From NCBI RefSeq assembly GCF_000507245.1, contig NC_023035.1, positions 1,279,501 to 1,343,500 on the forward strand: a DNA stretch of 64,000 nt, given 5' to 3'. Of the stretch, positions 1 to 8,542 are shown in pieces. A program made the translations under genes and the position numbers. Source of the DNA: Salinispira pacifica. Lineage in GTDB: Bacteria; Spirochaetota; Spirochaetia; DSM-27196; Salinispiraceae. The notes under the pieces were generated by a model. The model saw only the letters and a list, made by a program, of their open reading frames with translations. It was not told the DNA's origin and ran no database searches. The first letter of the stretch is position 1. Each line of letters opens with the position of its first letter.

Positions 1-1
1 C

Positions 2-229
2 TCCTATCAATCCCTGATTCGGGCTGCAGATCAGCTGCACATGTTTCTCTATGACAGTTCACATGATATTGAACACAATTATCTCCAAGGCAACGATTCG
101 GAACATGCCCCCCTGAAAACTCTGAAAAATCCGGGAGCGCTGGCAAAGAACTTCGGCGCCTCCTGCAGGAATTCAAAACAACCTGGAAAACCCAGTCCGG
201 AAAAATGGAAGACAGCGAAAACCGTATGA
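2..229 (+). CDS. 3' fragment of a CheA-like kinase (P1/Hpt end), cut by window edge
   Basis: The frame is open from the window edge to a stop at 227-229. Its first residues (SLIRAADQLHMFLYD) resemble the last helix of a CheA P1 phosphotransfer domain. From about residue 35 the reading looks less protein-like. The other frame, open from about position 73, gives a more convincing helical stretch (ELRRLLQEFKTTWKT) that runs straight into the CheA-like gene. I infer that this fragment and the next gene were one cheA-like gene split by a one-base loss, possibly in the C6 run at 108-113 or the A5 run at 125-129. Alternatively it is the end of a separate Hpt protein overlapping the next gene. The phospho-accepting histidine, if present, lies outside the window. 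Confidence 0.45.
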   Translation, partial: SYQSLIRAADQLHMFLYDSSHDIEHNYLQGNDSEHAPLKTLKNPGALAKNFGASCRNSKQPGKPSPEKWKTAKTV

Positions 230-1716
230 TGCCGGAAAAACAATCCAAGCCGTCAGTACTCCATCCGGTTTCAACCGATAATCCTGTATCAATCCATAAT
301 CCTGTGTCAGCCGATATTTCAGTGTCAGCCGAAAATCCTGTGTCCGTCAACAGCCAGACGGTGCGTATGCCGGATTACACACTGTTTGAAAAACCATTTG
401 AACCAGGCCCCGCAAATGGATCCCGCTCTTTTCTACTTGGCATAGAATTCCAGAGCCGTGAAACACTCCCCAGCGCAAGAATATTCGTTGCCCTGAATGC
501 TTTGAAACATCATGGAACTGTTGAAGCTCTACAACCTGATTTGCAGAAAATCAGAGAACTGGAAGCTGCCGGGCAATCTCCCCAAGTGGTTTTCCTGCTC
601 TGTAAAAGTCCTAAGCCCGGCTTTGATCCCGAAGCGGCTATTAAAGATGCAGGGCTTAAGGTGTTTTTAATACTGCGGGTAGACTCAACATCCGGAGTCA
701 GTCCTTCAGGCCATGAATGTGAATTGGACGAATACAACTCCGAGTCTTTCGGCATCAAGCTAGAGAAACAGGACATTCTATCAGTTTTCCGCTTCGCGTA
801 TAGCCGTCATGGGGAAGAAGAGCTGCCCCATCTTCTAAACCATTTGGATTCCGGTCAGCAATCTCCCGCAGCTCTTTTTCACTTCATAACTGTACACACA
901 CTCACTCAGCTAACACGATTCCCGGACAGAATGCTGAAGCTGAATCTTCAATGCAGGGTATCCTGTATTCACCCTCAAATCCAAATGCGGCTTAAGGAAA
1001 TCTGCGCATTGGCGCTGAATAACAGTATCCGCCATGGAGAAAAGAACCTGGACATACACATTTCCCTTCTCCCCGATCAGGAAAAAACAATGGTTTTCCA
1101 GTATCGAGAGAATACCCCCCTCAGTACCGCACAAACTGAAGCTCACAACAGGGAACCCCGGCAAGCCTCTTCCCGAGAAACAAATCCGGCAGCCGGGATG
1201 GATGTAACGGATTCAATATCCGGCGCAGGACTTGGAATGGATGGAATCCGGCGCCTGGCCTTGAGCATCAGTCCAAAATCCAGCATGCCGGCAAAGGGCT
1301 CTTCAACAATAAACATCACCTTTTCCCGGGAGCTGAGCTATCAACCGTTGATCTACATAGAAGATTTGGGAGGAGAAATACGGGCTGTCCCCCTATACAG
1401 AGTTGCCGCAAGAGAACCGTTCGCCAAGGCCCGTCTAATCTACTCGGGAGAAAACTCCTGCCATTACAACACCAGAATGATGGGCCCCCAACCCCTTCAC
1501 TTCGGGTACGAACTTTTGGAACAGTACAGTCTGGAAACTGAGGGCACGGGAGAGAAATCAAGGAATGAACCGCAAATCCTGCTGCTATATTGTCCCGGCG
1601 GCGGCTACGGTACATTTCTTATAAAGCGGGTAGTGGGGGCTGGAAGGGAGTTTGTATCTGTGGATGCTGATACTGTCTGGAGTGATCAGAAAGGATGCAG
1701 AGTTATCCTTTTATAA
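205..1716 (+). CDS. divergent CheA-like histidine kinase, P2 to P5 part
   Basis: Domains in order: a linker with the short repeat PVS (residues 20-50); a P2-like response-regulator-binding region (70-155, with LPSARIFVALNALKHHG); a P3/P4 region with a recognisable N box (LALNNSIRHG, near 275); a G2-like GAGLGMDGIRRL near 345; and a C-terminal CheW/P5-like domain (385-503, EIRAVPLYRV). In chemotaxis CheA autophosphorylates and passes phosphate to CheY. Here the DxGxG (G1) ATP-box is not visible; a long low-similarity insert sits in its place, so catalytic activity is doubtful. The ATG at 205 has only a weak Shine-Dalgarno and the frame is open to about 73, so the true start is uncertain and the gene may be broken. 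An IS begins two bases after the stop. A decaying or regulatory CheA paralogue is likely. Confidence 0.6.
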   Translation: MEDSENRMMPEKQSKPSVLHPVSTDNPVSIHNPVSADISVSAENPVSVNSQTVRMPDYTLFEKPFEPGPANGSRSFLLGIEFQSRETLPSARIFVALNALKHHGTVEALQPDLQKIRELEAAGQSPQVVFLLCKSPKPGFDPEAAIKDAGLKVFLILRVDSTSGVSPSGHECELDEYNSESFGIKLEKQDILSVFRFAYSRHGEEELPHLLNHLDSGQQSPAALFHFITVHTLTQLTRFPDRMLKLNLQCRVSCIHPQIQMRLKEICALALNNSIRHGEKNLDIHISLLPDQEKTMVFQYRENTPLSTAQTEAHNREPRQASSRETNPAAGMDVTDSISGAGLGMDGIRRLALSISPKSSMPAKGSSTINITFSRELSYQPLIYIEDLGGEIRAVPLYRVAAREPFAKARLIYSGENSCHYNTRMMGPQPLHFGYELLEQYSLETEGTGEKSRNEPQILLLYCPGGGYGTFLIKRVVGAGREFVSVDADTVWSDQKGCRVILL

Positions 1717-1717
1717 C

Positions 1718-1735
1718 GCCCCAAACAATGTGGAA
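1718..1735 (+). repeat. IS left terminal inverted repeat
   Basis: 18 bp, GCCCCAAACAATGTGGAA, matching 3037-3054 in inverted orientation without mismatch. Confidence 0.9.
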
Positions 1736-1755
1736 GTCAATCAAAATGCTGAATT

Positions 1756-1789
1756 CTCCGGTTAGCTAGGAAACACCACCTAACCGGAG
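1756..1789 (+). promoter_or_regulatory. hairpin that would bury the transposase ribosome-binding site
   Basis: CTCCGGTTAG (1756-1765) pairs perfectly with CTAACCGGAG (1780-1789), with a 14-nt loop. The right arm contains most of the GGAGG that serves the ATG at 1796. In an mRNA reading in from outside, the ribosome-binding site would be closed. This is a known way for insertion sequences to avoid being expressed by host transcripts. The role is inferred; the inverted repeat is directly visible. Confidence 0.7.
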
Positions 1790-1795
1790 GACTCA

Positions 1796-2926
1796 ATGAA
1801 TCCACTTCTTCCCCATTGCCCCAATCCCAGCTGCATCTACTTTGATGAAAGCGAGCTGATCCCCAACTGGTATTACATCCATGGCCGCTACTCCAGCAAA
1901 ATCAATTATGGTATGCCCCGTTTCCGCTGCCGGGAATGCGGAAAAACCTTCGGTCACACCACCTTCTCCATCGATTACTACGTGAAAAAGCGGGTCGATT
2001 ACAGCCGCCTCATCGCCGGACTGTGCAGCGGTTCCGGTCTCTGGGATATCACCCGTTTCACCGGCCATTCGGTGGATGTAATTCTCAACCGATTCGAGCG
2101 CCTGGCCCGGGCCGCCATCGCCGTACACTCAGATATCATGGCGGATCTGAATTTCGGCGAAAATCTGGTCATGGACGGCTTTGAATCGTTTTCAGTTTCC
2201 CAGTTCTACCCCAATAATATCAACATTGTGGCCGGAAGCAAGTCAGAATTTCTATATTCTCTTGGATATTCAGGGTTACGTCGAAAAGGAGCCAAGACGG
2301 AAAAGCAGAAACTCCGCCAGATTGAGCTGGAGAAAACGGCAAAAGCCCACCCGGAGGAGACAAAATGGAGCGTACAACACATTCTTGAGCATCTTTTTAC
2401 CTGCCTGAAACAGAAATTGGGAGAAAAAGACTGGAACAGGACCCTCTTTACCGACAAGCATCGGGATTATCCCCGGGCGATGGAAGAGATTGAGGGGTTT
2501 GCCGGCAAGATCCTCCATGTGGCAATTTCCTCCAAGTTGACAAGAAATCATGCCAACCCGCTGTTCCCGGTGAATTATGCCGACCGGCAGTTTCGAAAAG
2601 ATCTTTCGGATCATGTGAGAGAAACGGTGAAGTTCGCCCACTGCCCCAGTGCCATGATGAGCAGGATGAGCGTGTACCAGCTGTTTCACAACTGTCTGGT
2701 GTCCAGGCGGTTGACGGCGTACCGCAGAATGGATGACTCGACACATGCCGAGGCGGCCGGCTTGGAACCTGACAGGCTGTCACAGATTCTTGAGAACAGA
2801 ATGTCCAGCCGGCCGTTTTTGAGCAAGCTGAATATCGACAGCGAAATGGAGAAAACCTGGAGGATGGGCTGGAAGATTCCCGGAGGGAAGCTTGGCAGAT
2901 ATGTTCCAAAGTTTATTGCAGCATGA
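1796..2926 (+). CDS. IS transposase with N-terminal zinc ribbon
   Basis: 376 aa, start at ATG 1796 with GGAGG five bases upstream. The N-terminus holds a four-cysteine zinc ribbon (CPNPSC near residues 7-12 and CREC near 44-47). Candidate DDE acidic residues are D in VMDGFES (about 123), D in FTDKHRDYP (about 220) and E in HVRETVKFA (about 280). It sits between perfect terminal inverted repeats and appears intact, so the element could still move. Similar zinc-ribbon plus DDE proteins occur in IS1-like and IS1595-like groups, but I cannot fix the family by eye. Confidence 0.8.
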   Translation: MNPLLPHCPNPSCIYFDESELIPNWYYIHGRYSSKINYGMPRFRCRECGKTFGHTTFSIDYYVKKRVDYSRLIAGLCSGSGLWDITRFTGHSVDVILNRFERLARAAIAVHSDIMADLNFGENLVMDGFESFSVSQFYPNNINIVAGSKSEFLYSLGYSGLRRKGAKTEKQKLRQIELEKTAKAHPEETKWSVQHILEHLFTCLKQKLGEKDWNRTLFTDKHRDYPRAMEEIEGFAGKILHVAISSKLTRNHANPLFPVNYADRQFRKDLSDHVRETVKFAHCPSAMMSRMSVYQLFHNCLVSRRLTAYRRMDDSTHAEAAGLEPDRLSQILENRMSSRPFLSKLNIDSEMEKTWRMGWKIPGGKLGRYVPKFIAA

Positions 2927-3036
2927 GTTTATGGCAACATGAGATGGCCTCGGCGAGTTGGGCCTGACTGGTTCAGGGAAACGGGCTGCCTGGGTATGAG
3001 ACAGAGAATACGCAGGGATTTCGGCTCTGGGGCTGT

Positions 3037-3054
3037 TTCCACATTGTTTGGGGC
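3037..3054 (-). repeat. IS right terminal inverted repeat
   Basis: 18 bp, TTCCACATTGTTTGGGGC on the plus strand, the exact reverse complement of 1718-1735. Confidence 0.9.
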
Positions 3055-3056
3055 AT

Positions 3057-3096
3057 AAAAAAAACGGTATGCCTGGACGTCGGAAAGCATACCGTT
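3057..3096 (-). terminator. intrinsic terminator of the MAF-family gene
   Basis: Read on the minus strand, AACGGTATGC (3096-3087) pairs with GCATACCGTT (3072-3063) and is followed by a U8 tract (3064-3057). It lies 19 bases after the stop of the MAF gene. The IS right end is two bases beyond the U tract. Confidence 0.9.
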
Positions 3097-3114
3097 CAAC
3101 GAGAGTCATCCTCT

Positions 3115-4926
3115 CTATTTATCATCTTCGGTGCGCTCCCGGAAATTCTTGACCCGTTTTTTGCTCTTGCGGATTAATTCCATGGTTTGTTGAGCTCCGG
3201 AGCCCAGTCTGGAATAGAGCGTTCTGCTGCGGCGCAGCGCTTCTTCAATATCCGGTGCATCGGGCAGCTTTGCAAGGCTTTCCATTACATCATTGATCAG
3301 AAAACCTGCTATCCGTCTGTTATCATCCCCAAGAAGCTGTGTGTCCAGATGATCCAGCAGCTGAAGCAGTTGTTCGAGGTTTGAATTGCCGGATTCATAT
3401 TCTCTCATCTGGTCCAGAGCTTTTTCACACATCATGGAGATGCCGTTCAGCGATTCTGTCAGCGATTCAAGAATAAAAGTTGCATCGGATATCCTGATGT
3501 TTTGTCGAGGGTTGTCCTGGTGGGGGGCCATTCTTTCATGGATGTCGGTTCTCCTTTTCTCGCTATGAGGTATCTTTCCGGGATCAATATATTGAAAACC
3601 CGGAATGCGTCGGCTGAAAGGCGTGAGAGAATAGGTTTCGGGAGCGTCTGGCTTTCTCAGCTGATACTCAAACCAGTCGCAGAAAATATCCATCCGGGAA
3701 TCACTGAGTATGGGGGTCCCTTCATAGCTTTCTCGTTCCACCGGATTTCCTGAGATGAGATATGAAAAACTCTGCTGTTCGCAGGGTTTGAATCGGCTGC
3801 CCCTGATTGCAAGGGTTTCCTCGATATATGAACCTTTGAAATGGGTTTGGTGTCCTGGAAAACCCATATCCAGACCCGCAGTGTATATGGGGCTGCAGCC
3901 CAGAAACCTCAGGAAATCCCATGCGGTGGTTGCAACAGATCCCCCTGATCCCAGGGAGGGCCGGGGAGGATACTGTTTTTCAAAGTATTCTCCAAGGGGA
4001 AACATGGATTTGCAAAACCGGGGCGTTCCGCCAAGGAGTCTGAATGTCCGGGGGTGAGCGGATGTCTCGCTGATGAGAATGGGCTGTATGGAATTACCGG
4101 GAAGGGAAAGCTCAGAAATACGTTCAAAGTGTTTGGTGTTCCAGTATTGGGGGTCTACAGCCAGTACAAAATCCGGATTAACACCATGTCGAAGGCAGAA
4201 CGGATATGCCGTGTCCACTGCGCATACGGGCATTTTCCCTGCCAGGTTTTTTAATTCATGAGCCACTGATTCAATGCCCGGTCCTCCCGCTAAAAGGAGC
4301 GCCGGGCTGCCGGAAAATATCCCCTGGAGGGATGCAATATCCCCGCTCTGGTCGGTGAGAAAAAAGTTCTGGATGAGATTTTCCATCCATCGTTGCCCGA
4401 AGCGTTTCAGGGTGTTTCGGTTGATGGTATCCCGGTTGCTGAATCGCGCGCTGAGTTCCCGGATTCGATTGTACCAATCCCGATAAATTCTCTTATGCGC
4501 ATCCAGGGAGAACAGGATGTAGCCTGCGTGAAACAATGCACTGAGCTCTTTTTCCCATGTGCCGCTGCTTTCTTCGTTCCAGGGTTCGGGGCAGATAATT
4601 CTGCATTCAGGTAAATCGGGTTCCCCCTGGTGAATCAGTTCAAGCCATTCAGCATGGGGTTCAAAGCAGACCACCTCGGCGTTGGGAAGGAGCTTCTGTA
4701 TTGCATGGATATGATACCCTAAACCCAGGCCGAAAACCACGATTCCCGGGAGTTCCGGCTGCTTCCCGTCCAGAGCTTTTGCAGTGATTTTTTCCGCTTC
4801 CTTCACCGGGTTGCGCCTGCTGTGAAGGTGAATGGTTCCCAGTTCTGCACAGAGAATGCCCCGTTCATTCCGGTATATTTTTCCTCCGGGAAATTCAGGA
4901 GAGGGAGGGGTGGGATGATTACTCAT
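3115..4926 (-). CDS. MAF/DUF115 (6-hydroxymethylpterin pyrophosphokinase MptE-like fold) family protein
   Basis: 603 aa from the ATG at 4926, preceded by AGGAGA about 8 bases upstream; the ATG overlaps the upstream PBP stop (ATGAGTAA). The central region carries the DUF115 signatures LLLAGGPGIES (about 205-215), DTAYPFCLRHGVNPDFVLAVDP (about 237) and YTAGLDMGFPG (about 345). In polar-flagellated bacteria, motility accessory factors of this family are linked to sugar (pseudaminic or legionaminic acid) modification of flagellins. Whether this protein does that is inference; its partner here is a cell-wall PBP, not a flagellar gene. The C-terminal 150 residues are charged and partly helical. Confidence 0.8.
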   Translation of the reverse strand: MSNHPTPPSPEFPGGKIYRNERGILCAELGTIHLHSRRNPVKEAEKITAKALDGKQPELPGIVVFGLGLGYHIHAIQKLLPNAEVVCFEPHAEWLELIHQGEPDLPECRIICPEPWNEESSGTWEKELSALFHAGYILFSLDAHKRIYRDWYNRIRELSARFSNRDTINRNTLKRFGQRWMENLIQNFFLTDQSGDIASLQGIFSGSPALLLAGGPGIESVAHELKNLAGKMPVCAVDTAYPFCLRHGVNPDFVLAVDPQYWNTKHFERISELSLPGNSIQPILISETSAHPRTFRLLGGTPRFCKSMFPLGEYFEKQYPPRPSLGSGGSVATTAWDFLRFLGCSPIYTAGLDMGFPGHQTHFKGSYIEETLAIRGSRFKPCEQQSFSYLISGNPVERESYEGTPILSDSRMDIFCDWFEYQLRKPDAPETYSLTPFSRRIPGFQYIDPGKIPHSEKRRTDIHERMAPHQDNPRQNIRISDATFILESLTESLNGISMMCEKALDQMREYESGNSNLEQLLQLLDHLDTQLLGDDNRRIAGFLINDVMESLAKLPDAPDIEEALRRSRTLYSRLGSGAQQTMELIRKSKKRVKNFRERTEDDK

Positions 4927-6823
4927 TTTCCGACTCTCCTGAATCCGGGGGGGTGTCATCAAGATACAGGTTCAGTTCCATCCCTTCCTGGAAGGGAGTT
5001 CCCGGAGGAGGTGTCTGACGCTGTACCCAGCCGTTCCCGTGAATTCGCAAGGATAGATCTTCCCGTTCATAGAGCGCAAGCAGGGTTTTCAGGGGCAGCC
5101 CGCTGTAATCCGGTATCTGCGAGCTGATGGGCGGAAGCAGGGGTTCAGCAATTTCCAGAGATGAAGGAAGACCGGGAATTCTTTCACCACCGGCATCCAG
5201 CTGAAGATACGGGATAATAAACTCTCCCAGGTCTTTGATTACCGGAGCTGCGATTCTACCTCCCAGAAAACTGTCCCCCCTGGGATGCTGAATTACCACA
5301 TACATGATCAGTTCCGGATTATCGCTTGGAAGTATGGCCAGTGTGCTGGCAATGAAGAGTTCATCGGAATACCGGCCGGTTTCCGGATCGATAACCTCTG
5401 CGGTGCCGGTTTTTACTGATATTTCCATTCCGTCGATAGCAGCTCTCCGACCGGTTCCTCCGCTGCCGCTGGCGGCATTCATGTATTCAAGAATTGCATC
5501 TGCCACCTCAGGCTCTAAAACCTCCCGTACCGGTGTTCGTCCGTATTCCCGGATAAGCTCTCCTGAGGGGCTCACAATGCGTTTGATGATGTGAGGCTTC
5601 AAGAGAACTCCCTCATTGGCGAGGGCGCTGGCCGCCTGCATCATCTGGATGGCGGTTACCCCGATTTCCTGACCGATGGCAATGGTGGGTTTACTTCTTC
5701 CTGACCAGCGCTCCACATCTGCGAGCAGTCCGGATTCTTCTCCGTTCAATTCGATTCCCGTGGGCTGACCGAATCCGAATCGACGGAGCAGATGGTAGAA
5801 GCTTTCCCGGTTCACCGTATCCGAGGCATAAGCGGCTCCCACATTGGAGCTGTACTGAATAATCCCCCTCGGGCCGATAACACCGTAATTACCCAGATCG
5901 GTGATGGGGATTGAGATACGGGGGTTGGTGTAGCCTCCGGATGTATTGAATCGGGAGCTGTCGGTTACTCCTCCCAGATGCATGAAGGAGGCCAGAGAGA
6001 ATACTTTAAAAACCGACCCGGGTTCATAGCTCATTTGGATGGGACGGTTTCGCCGAACATCTTCATCAAACTCGTTGAAACGGTTGAGATCATAATCCGG
6101 TTTGCTTACATAGCTGAGCATATCTCCGTTTTTGGCATCCATCACCATGATCATCACCGAATCCGGTGAGTGCTGTTCCATCAGGTCTTCGGCGATCTGC
6201 TCAACGGCATTCTGAATAACGATATCGATGGTAAGAAAAATCTGACTGCCGTAGACTCTCTTCCGTGGATTGTCAGGAGCAGGACTCAAAAGCTCGTCCT
6301 GAGTGAACTCGATCCCTTCAAGGCCCGAATTATCGGTGCCGGTGAATCCGATAACATGGGAGGCTGAGTTGCCTTCAGGATACACCCTGCCCACATCTCT
6401 GCGCAGTGTTACCCCCGGCAGTTCACCCTGCTGTTTCAGGAGCTCAAGCACCTCGGCTTCCCCTGGAGTGATGGTTCGTTTTATCACCACGTCGCGGTTG
6501 GGAATGCTCAAGCGCTGAAGGATATCTTCCCGGGGGATATTCAGCACCCGGGAAAGCTGCTGGGCCGTAGCCTGAGAATCTTCAACATAGGGGGTCCACA
6601 CGGTAACTGTGGGAAGTTCGCTTTGTATTGCCAGAAGTCTGCCATTACGGTCAAGGATCGGTCCTCTCTCTACATCAAGAACGCTGCCCGGCGGGTCGTA
6701 CGTTTCTCCGGCGCTGAGCATGATTCGTCCATAATGAATGAGAAGGGTCACTGCAAAGAGCAGCAATGCTCCCCCCACAACGGCGATTCTCCGGTTTGAC
6801 AACGATGTATTCACTGGAACCAT
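4919..6823 (-). CDS. class B penicillin-binding protein, FtsI/PBP2-like with PASTA domain
   Basis: 634 aa from the ATG at 6823; a longer frame to 6964 would overlap the divergent gene. One membrane segment lies near residues 10-30, then a dimerisation domain with RGPILDRNG (about 53). The transpeptidase domain has the catalytic SVFK (Ser about 270), SSN (about 325) and KTG (about 471). A PASTA domain ends the protein (about 576-625). The family cross-links peptidoglycan at the septum or side wall, and a terminal PASTA favours an FtsI-type role. It is translationally coupled to the MAF gene downstream and divergent from an M23 peptidase gene. Confidence 0.88.
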   Translation of the reverse strand: MVPVNTSLSNRRIAVVGGALLLFAVTLLIHYGRIMLSAGETYDPPGSVLDVERGPILDRNGRLLAIQSELPTVTVWTPYVEDSQATAQQLSRVLNIPREDILQRLSIPNRDVVIKRTITPGEAEVLELLKQQGELPGVTLRRDVGRVYPEGNSASHVIGFTGTDNSGLEGIEFTQDELLSPAPDNPRKRVYGSQIFLTIDIVIQNAVEQIAEDLMEQHSPDSVMIMVMDAKNGDMLSYVSKPDYDLNRFNEFDEDVRRNRPIQMSYEPGSVFKVFSLASFMHLGGVTDSSRFNTSGGYTNPRISIPITDLGNYGVIGPRGIIQYSSNVGAAYASDTVNRESFYHLLRRFGFGQPTGIELNGEESGLLADVERWSGRSKPTIAIGQEIGVTAIQMMQAASALANEGVLLKPHIIKRIVSPSGELIREYGRTPVREVLEPEVADAILEYMNAASGSGGTGRRAAIDGMEISVKTGTAEVIDPETGRYSDELFIASTLAILPSDNPELIMYVVIQHPRGDSFLGGRIAAPVIKDLGEFIIPYLQLDAGGERIPGLPSSLEIAEPLLPPISSQIPDYSGLPLKTLLALYEREDLSLRIHGNGWVQRQTPPPGTPFQEGMELNLYLDDTPPDSGESENE

Positions 6824-6919
6824 ATTACCGGGTATTCGGCTGCATTGGAAGATCCTGCGGAGGATGAGCGGTGGTGAAAATATCTTATTCTCCGGAACTC
6901 TCCGGTCGATAAGAACTAT

Positions 6920-8164
6920 ATGACCAGTATTATCAAACGTCAGATTGTTGAAGAGCGCTCCCATACCCGTCCGGAAAAAAACAGCCGCCGGAACGAACCG
7001 ATGCGGCCTCTTGAAGTTATTTCCACTGATCCAGCTCGTCTCTGGAGCCAGGATAATAAACCGGGAAGAAAGAAGCTGTTCTCACGGGAAAAGCGGCAGA
7101 GCCTATCATCCAGCTCTCCGGCGATTATCAACTTCCCCGAAACAAGGCGGAAACCCTGGCCCGCAGGCGGAGGACCGGGAAAAGAGGGTAATGACCTTCA
7201 GATAAACTGGATCGATCTGCTGTTCATGTCCAATATGATAATGGTGCTGGTGCTGCTGGCACTCTTTCTCGGCCCCGCCCGGGGTTCCCTGAGCATGTAT
7301 ATCGACAGCCGCAGTCTGTATCTGCCTCCGGGGCTTTACAGCGGGGCGTTTGCCGTTCCCCATGATTCGGGAATACAGCTTTCTTCGGCTGCACCTGCCG
7401 TGGAAGATCTGCCTGATGTGGATCATAGCCAGTTTGACGCTCTTGAGGTGAGTGAATATCAAATCCAAAATGGAGATACCCTGGGGCAGATAGCTCTGGA
7501 TTTTGATTTGAATATGGATACGCTCATCAGCTTCAATCAGATACGTGATGTACGGCGTATGCAGGTAGGTCAGTCGCTGCAAATACCCAATCGTGACGGC
7601 CTTTTGCATCATGTTGAGCAAGGGGATTCACTCAGCGCATTATCCGATGAATACGGAAGCAGCCTCAATGCAATATTGGATGCCAACTCCCTGGATTCGG
7701 AAACTATTTCTCCGGGAGATACAATCTTCATTCCGGGTGTAAAGATGAACCAGACCGATCTGAAGCTGGTCCTGGGAGAACTGTTCATATATCCGGCCAG
7801 TGGAAGATTCACAAGCGGATTCGGCTACCGGGCAGACCCGTTCACCGGAGCCCGCCGCTTTCACAATGGAGTTGACTGGGCGAACAGGGTGGGAACCCCA
7901 ATAAAGGCATCAATGGCGGGTACAGTGGTACATGTTGAGTCCCAGATCGGAAACTACGGCCGTTTCGTGATCATACAGCATCCCCGCGGCTTTCAAACCC
8001 TCTATGCTCATATGGACAGCATAGCCGTATCCCGGGGAGAATATGTGTCCCAGGGGGAAATGATAGGCAGAATGGGAAATACCGGACGGTCCACCGGGCC
8101 ACACCTTCATTTTTCATTGATTCGTAACGGTAATTTTGTAGACCCGTTGGCGTATTTACATTAG
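6920..8164 (+). CDS. LysM domain M23 metallopeptidase (murein hydrolase or its activator)
   Basis: 414 aa, with a possible later start at 7001. It has a charged cytoplasmic N-terminus, one membrane segment (about 100-118, LLFMSNMIMVLVLLALFLG), two LysM repeats (about 178-221 and 226-270) and a C-terminal M23 domain (about 305-405). The zinc ligands are visible: HNGVD and HLHF. It would bind peptidoglycan from the outer face of the cytoplasmic membrane and cut or regulate cutting of cross-bridges. The location, divergent from a PBP gene, suggests coordinated wall remodelling. Confidence 0.88.
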   Translation: MTSIIKRQIVEERSHTRPEKNSRRNEPMRPLEVISTDPARLWSQDNKPGRKKLFSREKRQSLSSSSPAIINFPETRRKPWPAGGGPGKEGNDLQINWIDLLFMSNMIMVLVLLALFLGPARGSLSMYIDSRSLYLPPGLYSGAFAVPHDSGIQLSSAAPAVEDLPDVDHSQFDALEVSEYQIQNGDTLGQIALDFDLNMDTLISFNQIRDVRRMQVGQSLQIPNRDGLLHHVEQGDSLSALSDEYGSSLNAILDANSLDSETISPGDTIFIPGVKMNQTDLKLVLGELFIYPASGRFTSGFGYRADPFTGARRFHNGVDWANRVGTPIKASMAGTVVHVESQIGNYGRFVIIQHPRGFQTLYAHMDSIAVSRGEYVSQGEMIGRMGNTGRSTGPHLHFSLIRNGNFVDPLAYLH

Positions 8165-8225
8165 AATGGCCCTATCATTAAACAGCTATTCAAATAATCG
8201 CCAAAATACACGAGGGAGTTCAGCT

Positions 8226-8351
8226 ATGCGGCGTATCGCAATATTCATTATCATTCTGCTGGCAGTATTTACATTTATTAATGCATACACTGTGGAGCGG
8301 AATAATGGAGTGGAACAGGCGCAGTTCTCCGTCATCTCTGACGGAGAATAA
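8226..8351 (+). CDS. small single-span membrane protein, unknown
   Basis: 41 aa from ATG 8226 with GAGGGA upstream; the frame extends to 8166 but that start lacks a ribosome-binding site. The N-terminus (RRIAIFIIILLAVFTFI) is a membrane anchor or uncleaved signal. The short tail is polar. It follows the M23 gene closely and may share its transcript. No function recognised. Confidence 0.45.
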   Translation: MRRIAIFIIILLAVFTFINAYTVERNNGVEQAQFSVISDGE

Positions 8352-8542
8352 GCCTGACCGGCCCGGCAACTAAATCAGAACCCTGCATCAACATCCTAAT
8401 TAATCAAAAAATTAATCAAAAATCCGACATACTGACAGACTCCTGAAAATCCTTCCGAAGATATCCCGGCGCAACGTAATAGGTCCGGGAAGAACGAGGT
8501 CAGGGACTCCGCTCCGAAATCGACAGGCCGTGGGGGCCGTTT
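8352..8542. other. non-coding gap between the small ORF and secA 3' end
   Basis: It holds a direct repeat of AATTAATCAAAAA around 8398-8424. A hairpin with GGGGCC/GGCCCC arms spans the secA stop (about 8534-8557) without a U tract. No gene or clear terminator is visible. Confidence 0.4.

Larger units (their letters stand above)
1718..3054 (+). mobile_element. insertion sequence with perfect 18-bp terminal inverted repeats
   Basis: The left end (1718-1735, GCCCCAAACAATGTGGAA) is the exact reverse complement of 3037-3054. The element is 1337 bp and contains one transposase gene. I see no clear target-site duplication: the left flank is TTTATAAC and the right flank is ATAAAAAA. The left end lies two bases after the stop of the CheA-like gene. 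The right end lies two bases from the U-tract side of the terminator of the MAF gene. The family is not assigned; the zinc-ribbon plus DDE layout recalls IS1/IS1595-type elements. Confidence 0.88.

Noticed and set aside
8398-8424. AT-rich direct repeat between the small membrane gene and secA
   Set aside because: Only two copies of a simple A/T-rich 13-mer; chance or simple slippage explains it.
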